Assembly (NCBI GenBank): GCA_016709155.1
Contig: JADJEI010000013.1
Coordinates: 558,001-622,000 of the forward strand
DNA from: Ignavibacteriales bacterium
GTDB lineage: Bacteria; Bacteroidota; Ignavibacteria; Ignavibacteriales; Ignavibacteriaceae
Reading direction: 5' to 3'
DNA: 64,000 bases
Shown one piece after another: positions 1-8,790 of this stretch. The notes under the pieces are model-generated. The model did not search any database. It saw only the letters and a list, made by a program, of their open reading frames with translations, and was not told where the DNA came from. The first letter of the stretch is position 1. Each line of letters begins with the position of its first letter. A program made the position numbers and the translations under genes.

Positions 1-580
1 CGAGCAACACAGATAAATTTTGTCCGTTATTAAAAGGATCGCCCGCAGAACCGCCATCACCCATTCCAATGTATAAGTAGCCATCCGGACCGAAGGAGAT
101 TTGCCCGCCGTTATGATTTGAGAATGGCTGATTAATTTCGAGCAAAATCAACTCGCTGTTTTTAATAGCTGAATCAGGATTAGCAGCACTTACTTCATAT
201 CGGGCAATCACAGTTCGCAGGGGAGAGTCAGCAGTGTAATCAACATAAAAATAACGGTTGTTTTCATAATCGGGATGAAAAGCCAGACCGAGTAAACCGG
301 TTTCTCCACCACTTGTTACTTTATCGGTAATATTTAAGAATGTTTTACTCGTAGTTGTGTTTCTGTTATTTTCAAAAACTTTAATAATGCCCCCCTGCTG
401 AACAATAAAAATTCTATCAGTTCCATCTCCAGAATTATACAAACCAACAGGACTTGAAAACGTTAAACTTGGAAATGCTTCCTGAATTTGAAACTGAGCG
501 TTCAATTCAACGGAGGTGCATGTTAATAATGATGAAAAAAACATCATCACAATTGCTGATGTTAATCGGAGATTTTTCAA
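1..580 (-). CDS. Glucose/sorbosone dehydrogenase-like lipoprotein (3' end outside window)
   Basis: About 193 residues are visible; the C-terminus lies beyond the window edge. The translation starts at a TTG (578-580) with a good Shine-Dalgarno (AGAGG) just upstream. It opens with a signal sequence ending in LLTC, a plausible lipobox. Next comes the start of a soluble PQQ-type glucose/sorbosone dehydrogenase beta-propeller: GLLGLAFHPDY, then SNHNGGQISFGPDGYLYIG and MGDGGSAGDP, the characteristic His and Ca/PQQ-site strings of that family. Family members oxidise sugars in the periplasm, but many homologues are only putative enzymes. The TTG overlaps the TGA of the preceding GH13 gene (TTGA), so the two are probably translationally coupled. 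Confidence 0.85.
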   Translation of the reverse strand, partial: MKNLRLTSAIVMMFFSSLLTCTSVELNAQFQIQEAFPSLTFSSPVGLYNSGDGTDRIFIVQQGGIIKVFENNRNTTTSKTFLNITDKVTSGGETGLLGLAFHPDYENNRYFYVDYTADSPLRTVIARYEVSAANPDSAIKNSELILLEINQPFSNHNGGQISFGPDGYLYIGMGDGGSAGDPFNNGQNLSVLL

Positions 581-3500
581 ACTTTACCTCTTTTATTTTT
601 TATTGAAATTGTATTTCTTGTTTTAGTTTTAATAGTTTTTTTAGCCTTTACCGGAAGTTCAATCAATCTTAAGAATTCATCAACTTTAAATTGGCTTCTA
701 ACTGAAACGTCCAACATTCTTTTCGTGTGGTTGATCATTTTCTGAATTGTTGTATTTTTTTTCTTCATTAACAATTCCGACCTTTTAACCATAGACCCTT
801 TAGGGTTTTTACTTTCAGAGCTCTTCGCAGTTTTTTTTGATTTGAGAGTTTTTCTATCATCAAAAAAATGATGCTGTAAATAAAGCAGCATCAGCCAGAT
901 AATTAATTCTTCAAAACTTTCTTTGTTAAAGTACTTAATATCCTCGTGTGCATGTACTCTTAAAAATATTGAAGTTTCATTTTCAGTAAATAAATTTTTA
1001 ATAACTTCAACAGGAAGAAATTTATCTTTCATTTGATAAAATTGTTTAAGAAATATTTCATTTGAAAGCATCTTAATTAAATAGATATTCTTGTAATTAT
1101 GGTTTTTGTCGAAGCCAAGAATTTCAAATACTTCAAATAATAATTTTTCAATGAGAAGATTAGTAAAAGATTCATTCACATTTTTTGAATTAGTGGACAG
1201 ATTCTTAAGGACAAGTTGAATAAATAAAAGAAGATGGAATTCAGCATTATCTTTTTTTATTAAAGGTAAAACATTTTCTATGTCGGCGATCCATTTTTTG
1301 TTTTTGGGATCTTTTTTTATTTCAAGAATATTTAAGATAAGTTCGTTCAGACTTTTTATATCTTTAAAAAAATCTGATTCGATAACTTTTGCATCCACCT
1401 TCATATCAAGAATCAACATCTCTTTTAAAACAGTCTGGAATAAGAATGACAGAGCAGATTTAAAAGATTCTTCACTTATATCAGAAAATAAAAAGCTTAT
1501 AAATAATTTTACATTTGTTGTATCAAATAATTTTAATAACGAAGAATGAAGCGGTAATAGCTTTTGTTCTAACAACGCATGCTCAATTGATTCAACACCT
1601 CTACCATTAAGGAAATTACAAAGTGATTGAAATTCACCAGCAGCGTCAAAGATTTCATGGAAATTTAAGCAGACTTTGTAATCATAAGCTCTAAGAGTGA
1701 ATGTTAAACCAAGCTCAAAAGATTCCTTTCCAGAGAGAAGGTACTGAAGTTTTGTCCGATGATCTGTATAAATATAAAAATGCTGGACATCATTTTTAAA
1801 TTGAAGTGCATCTGCAATTTTTTGACTGAAGAAAAATTTTTCATCGCTGTTGATTTTGCTCTTCATTCTTCCACTCGAAAATTGAATATAACCAGTAGTT
1901 TCTGTATAGGAATTATTAAAAATGATTAATGCTTTTTCATCTCCCGAGCTATTAGTGCAAGCAAAAACATTTTCATCAACTTCATTTTGAGTAGTTACAA
2001 AATCATAAAGATCAAAATTATCCACCTGACTAAATAAGCGGCGTTTTTTCATTAATGGAAAAATTTCTTTTTGATGACGACTAACCAGATTCTCATCTAC
2101 CATTTCATTATAATATGCACGCTGGTATTCCATTCCATATTTTTCGGAGAAACCTTCTATTTGCCCATGACCGAACATCGGCAGCCCTGGCAAAGTTACA
2201 AGCAGTGTAGCAACTCCAAAATATTTATCACCTTTCCCAAATTGATTTATTGCAGTTTCTTCATCGGGATTGCTCATAAAGTTCACATATCTTTTCAGAA
2301 TTTCAGGATTAAATTCCAGAGTATTCTTAATTAGAAGTTTATATTTTTCATTTTCCTCCTTCATCATCATATGCATGAAGGCACTGTTATAAACGCGATG
2401 CATTCCCAATGTTCGCACAAAATAACCTTCCATCAACCAAAAGGCTTCTGCAAGTAAAAGTGTATTTGGCATTTCTTTATTAATTCGATCAACTACTTCT
2501 CGCCAGAACTCTTCGGGAATTAAAGCATCGAATTGTTCGCGGGTCATTGAATGATCTGCACGGGAGGGTATTGCCCCACCAGTCCCCGGCTGAGGAAACC
2601 AAAGCCGCTGAAAATGTTTCTTGGCTAATGTCATTGCGGCATCAAATCGTATTATCGGAGTTTTCCTTGCAACATGCATTATCATCTGAATCAGTGCTTC
2701 CCGAACTTCTGGAATTAGTAAATTTAATTGTGCCGTGTCATTCCACGGCATGTTTGTTCCGTCATTTCCGTGATAAATATAACGTACATTGCCGGTGTAT
2801 TTATCAATTCGTTGAAATACAACTGCTGCATCCGTTCTCGAAAAATATTTATCTTCAATTCTAATTTCTACTCGATCATCTTCAGAAAGGTTTGGACCGA
2901 AAAATGAATAGCCGGGATAGGGGGGAGTGTCAGATTGTATAAAAAAATCCGGCTTTTCAATCATCCACTTTGAATAAATACCTGTATGATTTGGCACCAT
3001 ATCACTTGCAAGTCTGATCCCCCGTTTCCAGCAGCGTGATTTAAGATTTTCAAATGCGGGTTCACCACCGAGAGCATCTGCAATAACATAATCATAAAGT
3101 GAGTAAGCCGAAGATGCAGCGTCAATATTGCCTGTAAGATGCTTTATCTTTTTAGATGCGCTGCTTCTTTCCCAAATTCCAATTAACCAGACAGATGTAA
3201 AATTCCATTTGGCAATAGAGTCAAGTTCTTCATCCGGAATTTGATCGAGACGTCTTATCTCACGCTGATATTTTTTTGAAAGCTGATCAAGCCATACATA
3301 CGCATTTTTTGCCAGCATAACTACTTCAGGCATCCAGTCAGTGTCCTCGGTAAAGAGTTCTTTCTCTTCATAAATAAAACTACTTTCATCTGAACTCAGT
3401 TTATCTCCGGCTTTTATTTTTAATTTTAATCTTTCAAAGTATTTCTGATCAAAATCATAAACCGGTACGGGGGGAGTCGCTTTTTCGCCGCCGCCATGTT

Positions 3501-4308
3501 TTACAAATAATTTATAGTCTTCATGTAATAAATCTCTGCCGGATAAAATTTTTAATCTGAAATCCGCCGGAATGTAAATTTTCCAGAAAGTGTTAATGAA
3601 CTCAAGCTGAGCCTCAATGTCAAAAGGATTAGCAACAATTGGTTTGCGAAGAAAAGCGAATAAACTGATCTTTTCTTTACCAACAGGTTTTTCTTCTTCA
3701 AAATGTTTTTCGATTAGTTCGAGCAATTCGCTATAGCGTGTTTTCTCTTTAATTGTTCTATCCGAATACAATTCATCAAGCGGACGAGCAGCAGGGTTAG
3801 TGTTTTCAATGTGAAGCAGAATAAGTTCTTCTAGAATTATCTCACGATTGCTCTTGCTGACCGAAGCTGAATTAAGAAACTCTACTGGTGTTAATTCAGA
3901 TTTGTAAACTGAAATTGGAGGGAACTCTTCAACGAAGGAAAGTAAAACTTCATCAAGATTTTTTTCATCTAAACTTAATTTTATTTTTTCAAGTGTTCTT
4001 CCGAAGATGCCGGGATTTTCATCCTCCTCATATTGTCTGATGATAAGATGATAAATCTCATGGATCAAACCGAGTGCGTTAATTTGTCCAGGTGTAATTT
4101 GTTCACTAAATCTTCCTTCATTTCTTCGCACGGAATTAATCTTTTCGGAAACAATTCTTGCCTGAGTAAAATCTGCAATGATGAGATTTCCTATCGTTGA
4201 AAAGAGAGAGTCTTCTATCTGATATTTCTTTCGGCTTGAAATATTTATGTGAAGATCGAATCGAATTGAAGTGGAAACAGATTTTTTATTACGAGCACGG
4301 CTTTGCAT
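577..4308 (-). CDS. GH13 alpha-amylase-family enzyme with long N- and C-terminal extensions
   Basis: A roughly 1,243-residue protein with a GH13 catalytic barrel in the middle. Numbering from the upstream ATG at 4326, the conserved regions are DMVPNHTG (about 442-449), RFDAAMT with the likely nucleophile Asp562, LLLAEAF with the likely acid/base Glu627, and FMSNPDEE (about 683-690) in place of the usual region IV. I prefer the ATG at 4308 because TAGGA lies a good distance before it. No signal peptide is seen, so the enzyme is probably cytoplasmic and acts on alpha-glucans or maltose/trehalose-type sugars. The first 350 residues and the Lys-rich last 400 match nothing I recognise. It closes the amidoligase gene run and overlaps the sugar dehydrogenase gene by one TTGA. 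Substrate cannot be assigned. Confidence 0.85.
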   Translation of the reverse strand: MQSRARNKKSVSTSIRFDLHINISSRKKYQIEDSLFSTIGNLIIADFTQARIVSEKINSVRRNEGRFSEQITPGQINALGLIHEIYHLIIRQYEEDENPGIFGRTLEKIKLSLDEKNLDEVLLSFVEEFPPISVYKSELTPVEFLNSASVSKSNREIILEELILLHIENTNPAARPLDELYSDRTIKEKTRYSELLELIEKHFEEEKPVGKEKISLFAFLRKPIVANPFDIEAQLEFINTFWKIYIPADFRLKILSGRDLLHEDYKLFVKHGGGEKATPPVPVYDFDQKYFERLKLKIKAGDKLSSDESSFIYEEKELFTEDTDWMPEVVMLAKNAYVWLDQLSKKYQREIRRLDQIPDEELDSIAKWNFTSVWLIGIWERSSASKKIKHLTGNIDAASSAYSLYDYVIADALGGEPAFENLKSRCWKRGIRLASDMVPNHTGIYSKWMIEKPDFFIQSDTPPYPGYSFFGPNLSEDDRVEIRIEDKYFSRTDAAVVFQRIDKYTGNVRYIYHGNDGTNMPWNDTAQLNLLIPEVREALIQMIMHVARKTPIIRFDAAMTLAKKHFQRLWFPQPGTGGAIPSRADHSMTREQFDALIPEEFWREVVDRINKEMPNTLLLAEAFWLMEGYFVRTLGMHRVYNSAFMHMMMKEENEKYKLLIKNTLEFNPEILKRYVNFMSNPDEETAINQFGKGDKYFGVATLLVTLPGLPMFGHGQIEGFSEKYGMEYQRAYYNEMVDENLVSRHQKEIFPLMKKRRLFSQVDNFDLYDFVTTQNEVDENVFACTNSSGDEKALIIFNNSYTETTGYIQFSSGRMKSKINSDEKFFFSQKIADALQFKNDVQHFYIYTDHRTKLQYLLSGKESFELGLTFTLRAYDYKVCLNFHEIFDAAGEFQSLCNFLNGRGVESIEHALLEQKLLPLHSSLLKLFDTTNVKLFISFLFSDISEESFKSALSFLFQTVLKEMLILDMKVDAKVIESDFFKDIKSLNELILNILEIKKDPKNKKWIADIENVLPLIKKDNAEFHLLLFIQLVLKNLSTNSKNVNESFTNLLIEKLLFEVFEILGFDKNHNYKNIYLIKMLSNEIFLKQFYQMKDKFLPVEVIKNLFTENETSIFLRVHAHEDIKYFNKESFEELIIWLMLLYLQHHFFDDRKTLKSKKTAKSSESKNPKGSMVKRSELLMKKKNTTIQKMINHTKRMLDVSVRSQFKVDEFLRLIELPVKAKKTIKTKTRNTISIKNKRGKV

Positions 4309-4403
4309 CAGTATTCCTAAACACAATTATAAAGATGAAAAACAAGATTGATTTGTGTGTTAATATAGCAAATCTTTTTTAGAATAGTAAAAACTCTGAA
4401 GCG

Positions 4404-5579
4404 TTACGGATGAAAGGCAATGCTCGAACCAACCCACGTTTTGTTTTTGTTAAAATCAACACCCATCATTTTTCCTTTGCTCATGCGGATGAGGTTGTTT
4501 ACTAGAACTGGTGCTTTATTCCAAAGGAACATCATTCTAATTTCAACTTTTGAAGGTTCGTCGGGGGTTTCAATCAGCGGGGCGTATTCAATTTTCTGTT
4601 GGAGTATGTAATTATTTCTTTCGTTAATTCTCTGCAGTTTTTCTTTTGTCGGTTCAACATCAACACCTAAACCAGCAAACGAGAATAAAGGTTTTAATAC
4701 GTATTTATGCAGATCATCGGGGATGCTTTGAAGATCGTTAAGGTAGTAACAGTGCGGAACATATTTCCCTTTGAGTACAGGCAGAGAATGTTTACTTATT
4801 CTGAAAAACCAATTTGGATGCCCCACCCACTCAACTTCTATATCATCTCTGAAATCAAAATTGAAGTTTAAATTTTTACGCTCAAGTTCGTCAAAGATTA
4901 CACGATTGTAAATTCTTTTGATTGGAATTTCTTTTCCTTTGTCTTTATAGTAAAGTTTTGCTCCGTGTTTAATGACTTTTGTAATGCACACAGTTTTAAT
5001 TCCAGTTAGTCTTTCAGTCGCGGCAAAGTCAATTCTTGTTTTTTGTTCTTCGGGATGAATCTCCAAAAGAATAACATTTTCAGAATTTTCATTTCCGACT
5101 ATGGTTTCCTTAAGTATTTCCTGATAGGAATTAAGATTGTGACCGGAAAAATAACTTTGAAAATTTTCGGGTATCTCAAAATGTTTTCTGATTTTGTCAT
5201 TAAAGAAAGCTTGATAACCATAAAGAGAAGGGAAACCCTGCAACTCAATTAATTTTGGGACAAAGCTTCCTTCTTCACTTTTACAGATTGCAAAATCAAT
5301 TTGTAAAAATATTGGATGATCAGAGTCACCGGAGACTTTTAAATGGCTTGGAACGGCAGTTAAAGAATTTGTCAGAAAGTGTTCAGATTGAATTTGAAGA
5401 ATTAAATCATCACAAGCTGATTCTAATTCTTTAGTAAGTTCTGCAGATAGAAATAGAGGAGTTTCCGAAACTCGAAAATCAGTTGGATAAATTAATGATG
5501 TGTTCAAATCATTAAGAAAATTATTGTATGCAGTTTCTGTGAACTGACTATTAAATTTTTTTCTTAGCTCTGGTATCAT
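4404..5579 (-). CDS. Divergent ATP-grasp-like protein, putative amide ligase
   Basis: 391 residues, no signal peptide. I do not recognise an exact family. The C-terminal third looks like an ATP-grasp nucleotide site: YVLKPLFSFAGLGV (a KP followed by a glycine loop), then YILQQKIEY and KVEIRMMFLW. The middle has LLEIHPEEQKTRIDFAATE and IKRIYNRVIFDEL, reminiscent of glutathionylspermidine-synthase-like or circularly permuted ATP-grasp proteins. The start codon shares one base with the stop of the upstream glutamine amidotransferase (TAATG), implying coupled translation. Context of GCS2 ligase, amidotransferase and a second ATP-grasp argues for ATP-dependent amide-bond formation on an unknown substrate. 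The fold assignment is inference from motif appearance only. Confidence 0.6.
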   Translation of the reverse strand: MIPELRKKFNSQFTETAYNNFLNDLNTSLIYPTDFRVSETPLFLSAELTKELESACDDLILQIQSEHFLTNSLTAVPSHLKVSGDSDHPIFLQIDFAICKSEEGSFVPKLIELQGFPSLYGYQAFFNDKIRKHFEIPENFQSYFSGHNLNSYQEILKETIVGNENSENVILLEIHPEEQKTRIDFAATERLTGIKTVCITKVIKHGAKLYYKDKGKEIPIKRIYNRVIFDELERKNLNFNFDFRDDIEVEWVGHPNWFFRISKHSLPVLKGKYVPHCYYLNDLQSIPDDLHKYVLKPLFSFAGLGVDVEPTKEKLQRINERNNYILQQKIEYAPLIETPDEPSKVEIRMMFLWNKAPVLVNNLIRMSKGKMMGVDFNKNKTWVGSSIAFHP

Positions 5580-6415
5580 TAGATAAACACCGTATTAAGT
5601 TCTTCGATAGCAATTCTCAAGAAAGTAGGAAGCACGGTTTTACGAGTCAGCTTAGTAGCATTTGGATCTTCAAGCAGCCTTAACATTTCATCATACCTTT
5701 GTTCGCCGTACTTATCCGTAACCTGTTTTTTCCTTTCATCTTGTTTGAAGTGATACAACATACTGTTGGTATCAGCTTCAGGATGAAATTGAGTACCCAT
5801 AATTTCATTTGATATTCTTACTGCCATCAAAGCTTGTTGATGCTCTTTGGACTCTGAGGGATCTTCAATTGCTAAAATATTTGCTCCAAGTTCTTGAATA
5901 ATTTTTTCATCCGGGTTGATGACGTGATACTGTCTGAAGTCGGCAGCAAAAAATGGATCAGTAAGATTTTTTAATATAGAATCAATTTTCCCGGCATCGG
6001 TTCGGATAAAAGGAAGTATCCCGAAGGATTTTTCATAACGTTCAGTTACGTCTGCAAATTTAAAATACCTTGCCATCATCTGAAAAGAATGGCAAATAAA
6101 AAAAATATACTTTTTCCGATCCGAATTATTTTCATTGAATGACCAAAGGTTATCGAGCAATTTAAAATAATCTGAATCCCACTTTTTCCCCTCTCCCTCA
6201 AAAGGGCTTCCCGGGCCTCCGGAAGAAATATAAATATCAAAATCTGTTGATGGAATTTCATCTTTGTAACGAGTATCAAAAACTTCATAGGCTATGGGAG
6301 TATTATTAATAAGGCGGTCTTGTGCGGAGACAATTTCTTTTATACAGCGCATTCCTTCATTGCGCTCATTATTGTATAGGTCTATTATCGCCACATTAAT
6401 TTCTTTGCTGCTCAT
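5579..6415 (-). CDS. Class I glutamine amidotransferase-like protein
   Basis: 278 residues with a Triad GATase-1 fold signature. The oxyanion-type string SSGGPGSP is at about 64-71, the nucleophile elbow FFICHSFQ has Cys108, and GTQFHPEAD has His211 and Glu213, giving a complete Cys-His-Glu triad. Such domains hydrolyse glutamine or gamma-glutamyl amides and hand ammonia to a partner synthetase. No synthetase domain is fused here, so the partner is probably one of the flanking ligases. The gene abuts the GCS2-type ligase (next base) and overlaps the downstream ATP-grasp-like gene by one base. It is not GuaA, PabA/TrpG or CarA by context. A gamma-glutamyl hydrolase role (PuuD-like) is an alternative. 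Confidence 0.8.
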   Translation of the reverse strand: MSSKEINVAIIDLYNNERNEGMRCIKEIVSAQDRLINNTPIAYEVFDTRYKDEIPSTDFDIYISSGGPGSPFEGEGKKWDSDYFKLLDNLWSFNENNSDRKKYIFFICHSFQMMARYFKFADVTERYEKSFGILPFIRTDAGKIDSILKNLTDPFFAADFRQYHVINPDEKIIQELGANILAIEDPSESKEHQQALMAVRISNEIMGTQFHPEADTNSMLYHFKQDERKKQVTDKYGEQRYDEMLRLLEDPNATKLTRKTVLPTFLRIAIEELNTVFI

Positions 6416-7552
6416 TTATTCCTTTTGTTTTTTGTTATTAGTTTCTTCCAAACCAACGTGGGTTTCTTCAATGATATAATCCACAACGGATTTCGTATCA
6501 TAAGTCTGTTCCCAAACATCAAGCTGCCTGTCTGCGCCTGTCCCGGTTTTGAGAATATTCATTACATAATTTATTTCTTCTCTCGAACCAAGTTCATCAA
6601 CAACGTCATCAACAAAAGCAAGAAGTTCTTCAACAAGTGAGCTGAATGGAACTTCCTCTTTTTTCCCGAAGTCAATTAATTTGCCTTGAATTCCATAACG
6701 GGCAGCACGCCATTTATTTTCAGCAATAAGTGCGCGGCGGTAAAGTCTGAAACCAAGATTTTGTTTGATGAGTTTATAAAGTTTAACTACAACAGCTTGC
6801 ATTAAAGCGGCGAGTGAAATTGTTTCATCAACCCGCATGGGAATATCACAAACTCTAAATTCTAATGTTTCAAAAACAGGATGAACGCGAATATCCCACC
6901 AAATCTTTTTGCCGTTATCAATACAGTTGGTCTTGACAAGTAGTTTTACATAATTATCATATTCAGCAAGGCTTCCGAAATAATCGGGAATTCCGGTGCG
7001 TGGAAATCTATCAAATACTTTGCTTCGATATGATTTGAATCCGGTATTTCTTCCAAGCCAGAATGGTGAATTGGTTGACAGAGCAAAAATGTGCGGTAAA
7101 AAATATCTTGCTGCATTCATTATGTGAATAGCGGTTTCTCTATCATCCAATCCAACATGAACATGTAAACCAAAAATCAAATTTGCTCGTGCAACTTGCT
7201 GCATATCTTCGATAATTTCTTTATATCGCGGATGGACAGTAATTCGTTGATCTTTCCAGTGAGAAAAGGGGTGGGTTCCTGCGGCTGCAATTCTTAGTCC
7301 TTTTGATTTTGCAAGCGCTGCAATCTTTTTACGAAGATTAGTAACCTGCACACGAGCATCTTTTATATCCTTGCAAATATCTGTCCCCATTTCAACAACG
7401 GATTGATGCATTTCAGGTTTAACATTTTCAGCAAGGATTAATTTCCCGTCTTCCATAATTTGCTGAATGTGTGAGCGAAGTTCTCTTGTTTCAGGATCAA
7501 CTATCTGAAATTCTTCTTCTATCCCGAGTGTAAATAGATTTCCCTTTGTCAT
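6416..7552 (-). CDS. Carboxylate-amine ligase, GCS2/YbdK family
   Basis: 378 residues, full length for the YbdK-type glutamate-cysteine ligase 2 family. Signatures are LGIEEEFQIVDPETREL near the N-terminus, GTHPFSHWKDQ, LIFGLHVHVGLDDRE, and WWDIRVHPVFETLEFRVCD. Members are ATP-dependent ligases; E. coli YbdK has weak gamma-glutamyl-cysteine ligase activity and the physiological substrate is usually unknown. The gene begins 42 bases after the ATP-grasp gene and ends immediately before the amidotransferase start, as expected for an operon. In an organism that appears to make bacillithiol (bshB1 at 44385), a glutathione-type role is not a given, so the product could be a different gamma-glutamyl or amide compound. 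Confidence 0.85.
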   Translation of the reverse strand: MTKGNLFTLGIEEEFQIVDPETRELRSHIQQIMEDGKLILAENVKPEMHQSVVEMGTDICKDIKDARVQVTNLRKKIAALAKSKGLRIAAAGTHPFSHWKDQRITVHPRYKEIIEDMQQVARANLIFGLHVHVGLDDRETAIHIMNAARYFLPHIFALSTNSPFWLGRNTGFKSYRSKVFDRFPRTGIPDYFGSLAEYDNYVKLLVKTNCIDNGKKIWWDIRVHPVFETLEFRVCDIPMRVDETISLAALMQAVVVKLYKLIKQNLGFRLYRRALIAENKWRAARYGIQGKLIDFGKKEEVPFSSLVEELLAFVDDVVDELGSREEINYVMNILKTGTGADRQLDVWEQTYDTKSVVDYIIEETHVGLEETNNKKQKE

Positions 7553-7594
7553 TTATTTCTCTTTCAAAAAATATTATGAATGATTAATAAAATA

Positions 7595-8551
7595 TCATTT
7601 AAGCGGTTTATCGTTTGCATAATGCTTTATGAACTCACCCCAGGTTAAATTATTCTGATTCGGCTTGTGTGCCTTCGCCCTTCTGATAGCCATATTAGCG
7701 GCGGCTTCAACAATCCACTCGAAATTTTCCTGCCCGACAGAATTTACGTCAGCATCCGGGGCGGGGTTGCAGAAATCTATTGCGTACGGCACTCCGTCCC
7801 TGACGGCAAGCTCAACGGTATTAAAATCATATCCTAAATAATTATTTATCTTTAATACAATCTCCTTTAATTGATCCAGAAATTTTTTCTCGAAAGGTTT
7901 CGGATTTTGCACGTATCTTAAATGGTGAGGCTGTTTCGGGTCATATTGCATTATGTGAACGTCACGGCGGTCAAGACAGTAACATCTAAAGTATTCAGTG
8001 AAAATTATTTCTTCCTGCAGCATCATCACAAGCTGTCCTGTTTCGTTGTAAGCTTTGAAAAAATCTTCAGCATTATTAAGCTTATAAACATTTTTCCAGC
8101 CGCCGCCGGCAAATGGTTTGAAGTAAGCAGAAAAACCGACATATTCGAATATCGCTTCCCAATTCCACGGATAAGCAAGATTTCTAAATGAATTTGAATT
8201 AGTGTCAGGTGGGTGTTGATTAGAGGGAAGCAGAACTGTTTTTGGAACAGCGACACCAATTTTAGTTGATAAGGCATTGTTAAAAAATTTTTCATCTGCG
8301 CTCCACCAAAATGGATTGTTGATAACGGCAGTGCCTGTCAATGCTGCATTTTTCAAAAACCCTCTGTAAAACGGCACGTCCTGAGAAATTCTATCAATGA
8401 TAATATCATAACCGCAAGGTTCGCCCTGTACAACTTTATCGAGGCTGACAAATTCTGCTGAAATACCTTCCTCTTTTTTAGCATTTATTCTTTCAACAAA
8501 TGCTGGAGGAAAAGTATTTTCTTGTCCAAACAAAATCCCTATTTTTTTCAT
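7595..8551 (-). CDS. RimK-like ATP-grasp ligase
   Basis: 318 residues. The N-terminal part (MKKIGILFGQENTFPPAFVE) is a pre-ATP-grasp alpha/beta domain. Further on, YFKPFAGGGWKNVYKL is the ATP-binding Lys plus glycine-rich loop, VMMLQEEI corresponds to the adenine-pocket QE strand, and PYAIDFCNPAPD supplies the Mg-binding acidic residue and Asn. This is the arrangement of RimK, D-Ala-D-Ala ligase and glutathione synthetase relatives, which join a carboxylate to an amine through an acyl-phosphate. It is the first gene of the six-gene minus-strand run and is divergent from the OxyR-like regulator. It is related in architecture to the distant ATP-grasp at 22984-23889. The substrate cannot be deduced. 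Confidence 0.8.
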   Translation of the reverse strand: MKKIGILFGQENTFPPAFVERINAKKEEGISAEFVSLDKVVQGEPCGYDIIIDRISQDVPFYRGFLKNAALTGTAVINNPFWWSADEKFFNNALSTKIGVAVPKTVLLPSNQHPPDTNSNSFRNLAYPWNWEAIFEYVGFSAYFKPFAGGGWKNVYKLNNAEDFFKAYNETGQLVMMLQEEIIFTEYFRCYCLDRRDVHIMQYDPKQPHHLRYVQNPKPFEKKFLDQLKEIVLKINNYLGYDFNTVELAVRDGVPYAIDFCNPAPDADVNSVGQENFEWIVEAAANMAIRRAKAHKPNQNNLTWGEFIKHYANDKPLK

Positions 8552-8653
8552 ATTTAAGTCCTCTTATTGACTAATTGTTTAATATTATTTGAAATCAAAA
8601 TTGATTTTATATTTAGAGCAATAATCATTTTTCGGAAGGTCAATTTTCTAATT

Positions 8654-8684
8654 CAAATATATGAAATAAAATATTGTTTTCAAT
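8654..8684 (-). promoter_or_regulatory. Putative promoter of the amidoligase operon (Bacteroidetes-type boxes)
   Basis: On the minus strand, TATATTTG (8661-8654) fits the TAnnTTTG -7 box of Bacteroidetes sigma-A promoters. An ATTG (8684-8681) lies 19 bases upstream, where the -33 TTTG is expected. The leader to the ATG at 8551 would be about 100 bases. Whether this lineage uses that consensus is inferred. Confidence 0.4.
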
Positions 8685-8732
8685 AATTTTACTGATAAAT
8701 GGTTTTAAATTCTCCTTGTCTTGCTTATAAAA

Positions 8733-8747
8733 ACGAAACAATTTCGT
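8733..8747. promoter_or_regulatory. Short palindrome in the oxyR-like/amidoligase divergent region
   Basis: ACGAAA-CAA-TTTCGT is a perfect 6-bp inverted repeat with a 3-base spacer, about 45 bases before the regulator's ATG and upstream of the opposing operon. It could be an operator for the LysR-type protein, but it does not show the four-part ATAG/CTAT pattern of E. coli OxyR sites, and a six-base arm is weak in AT-rich DNA. Confidence 0.25.
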
Positions 8748-8790
8748 GAAATACAAACTGATTATTTAATTATATTAGTATAAAAAAATT

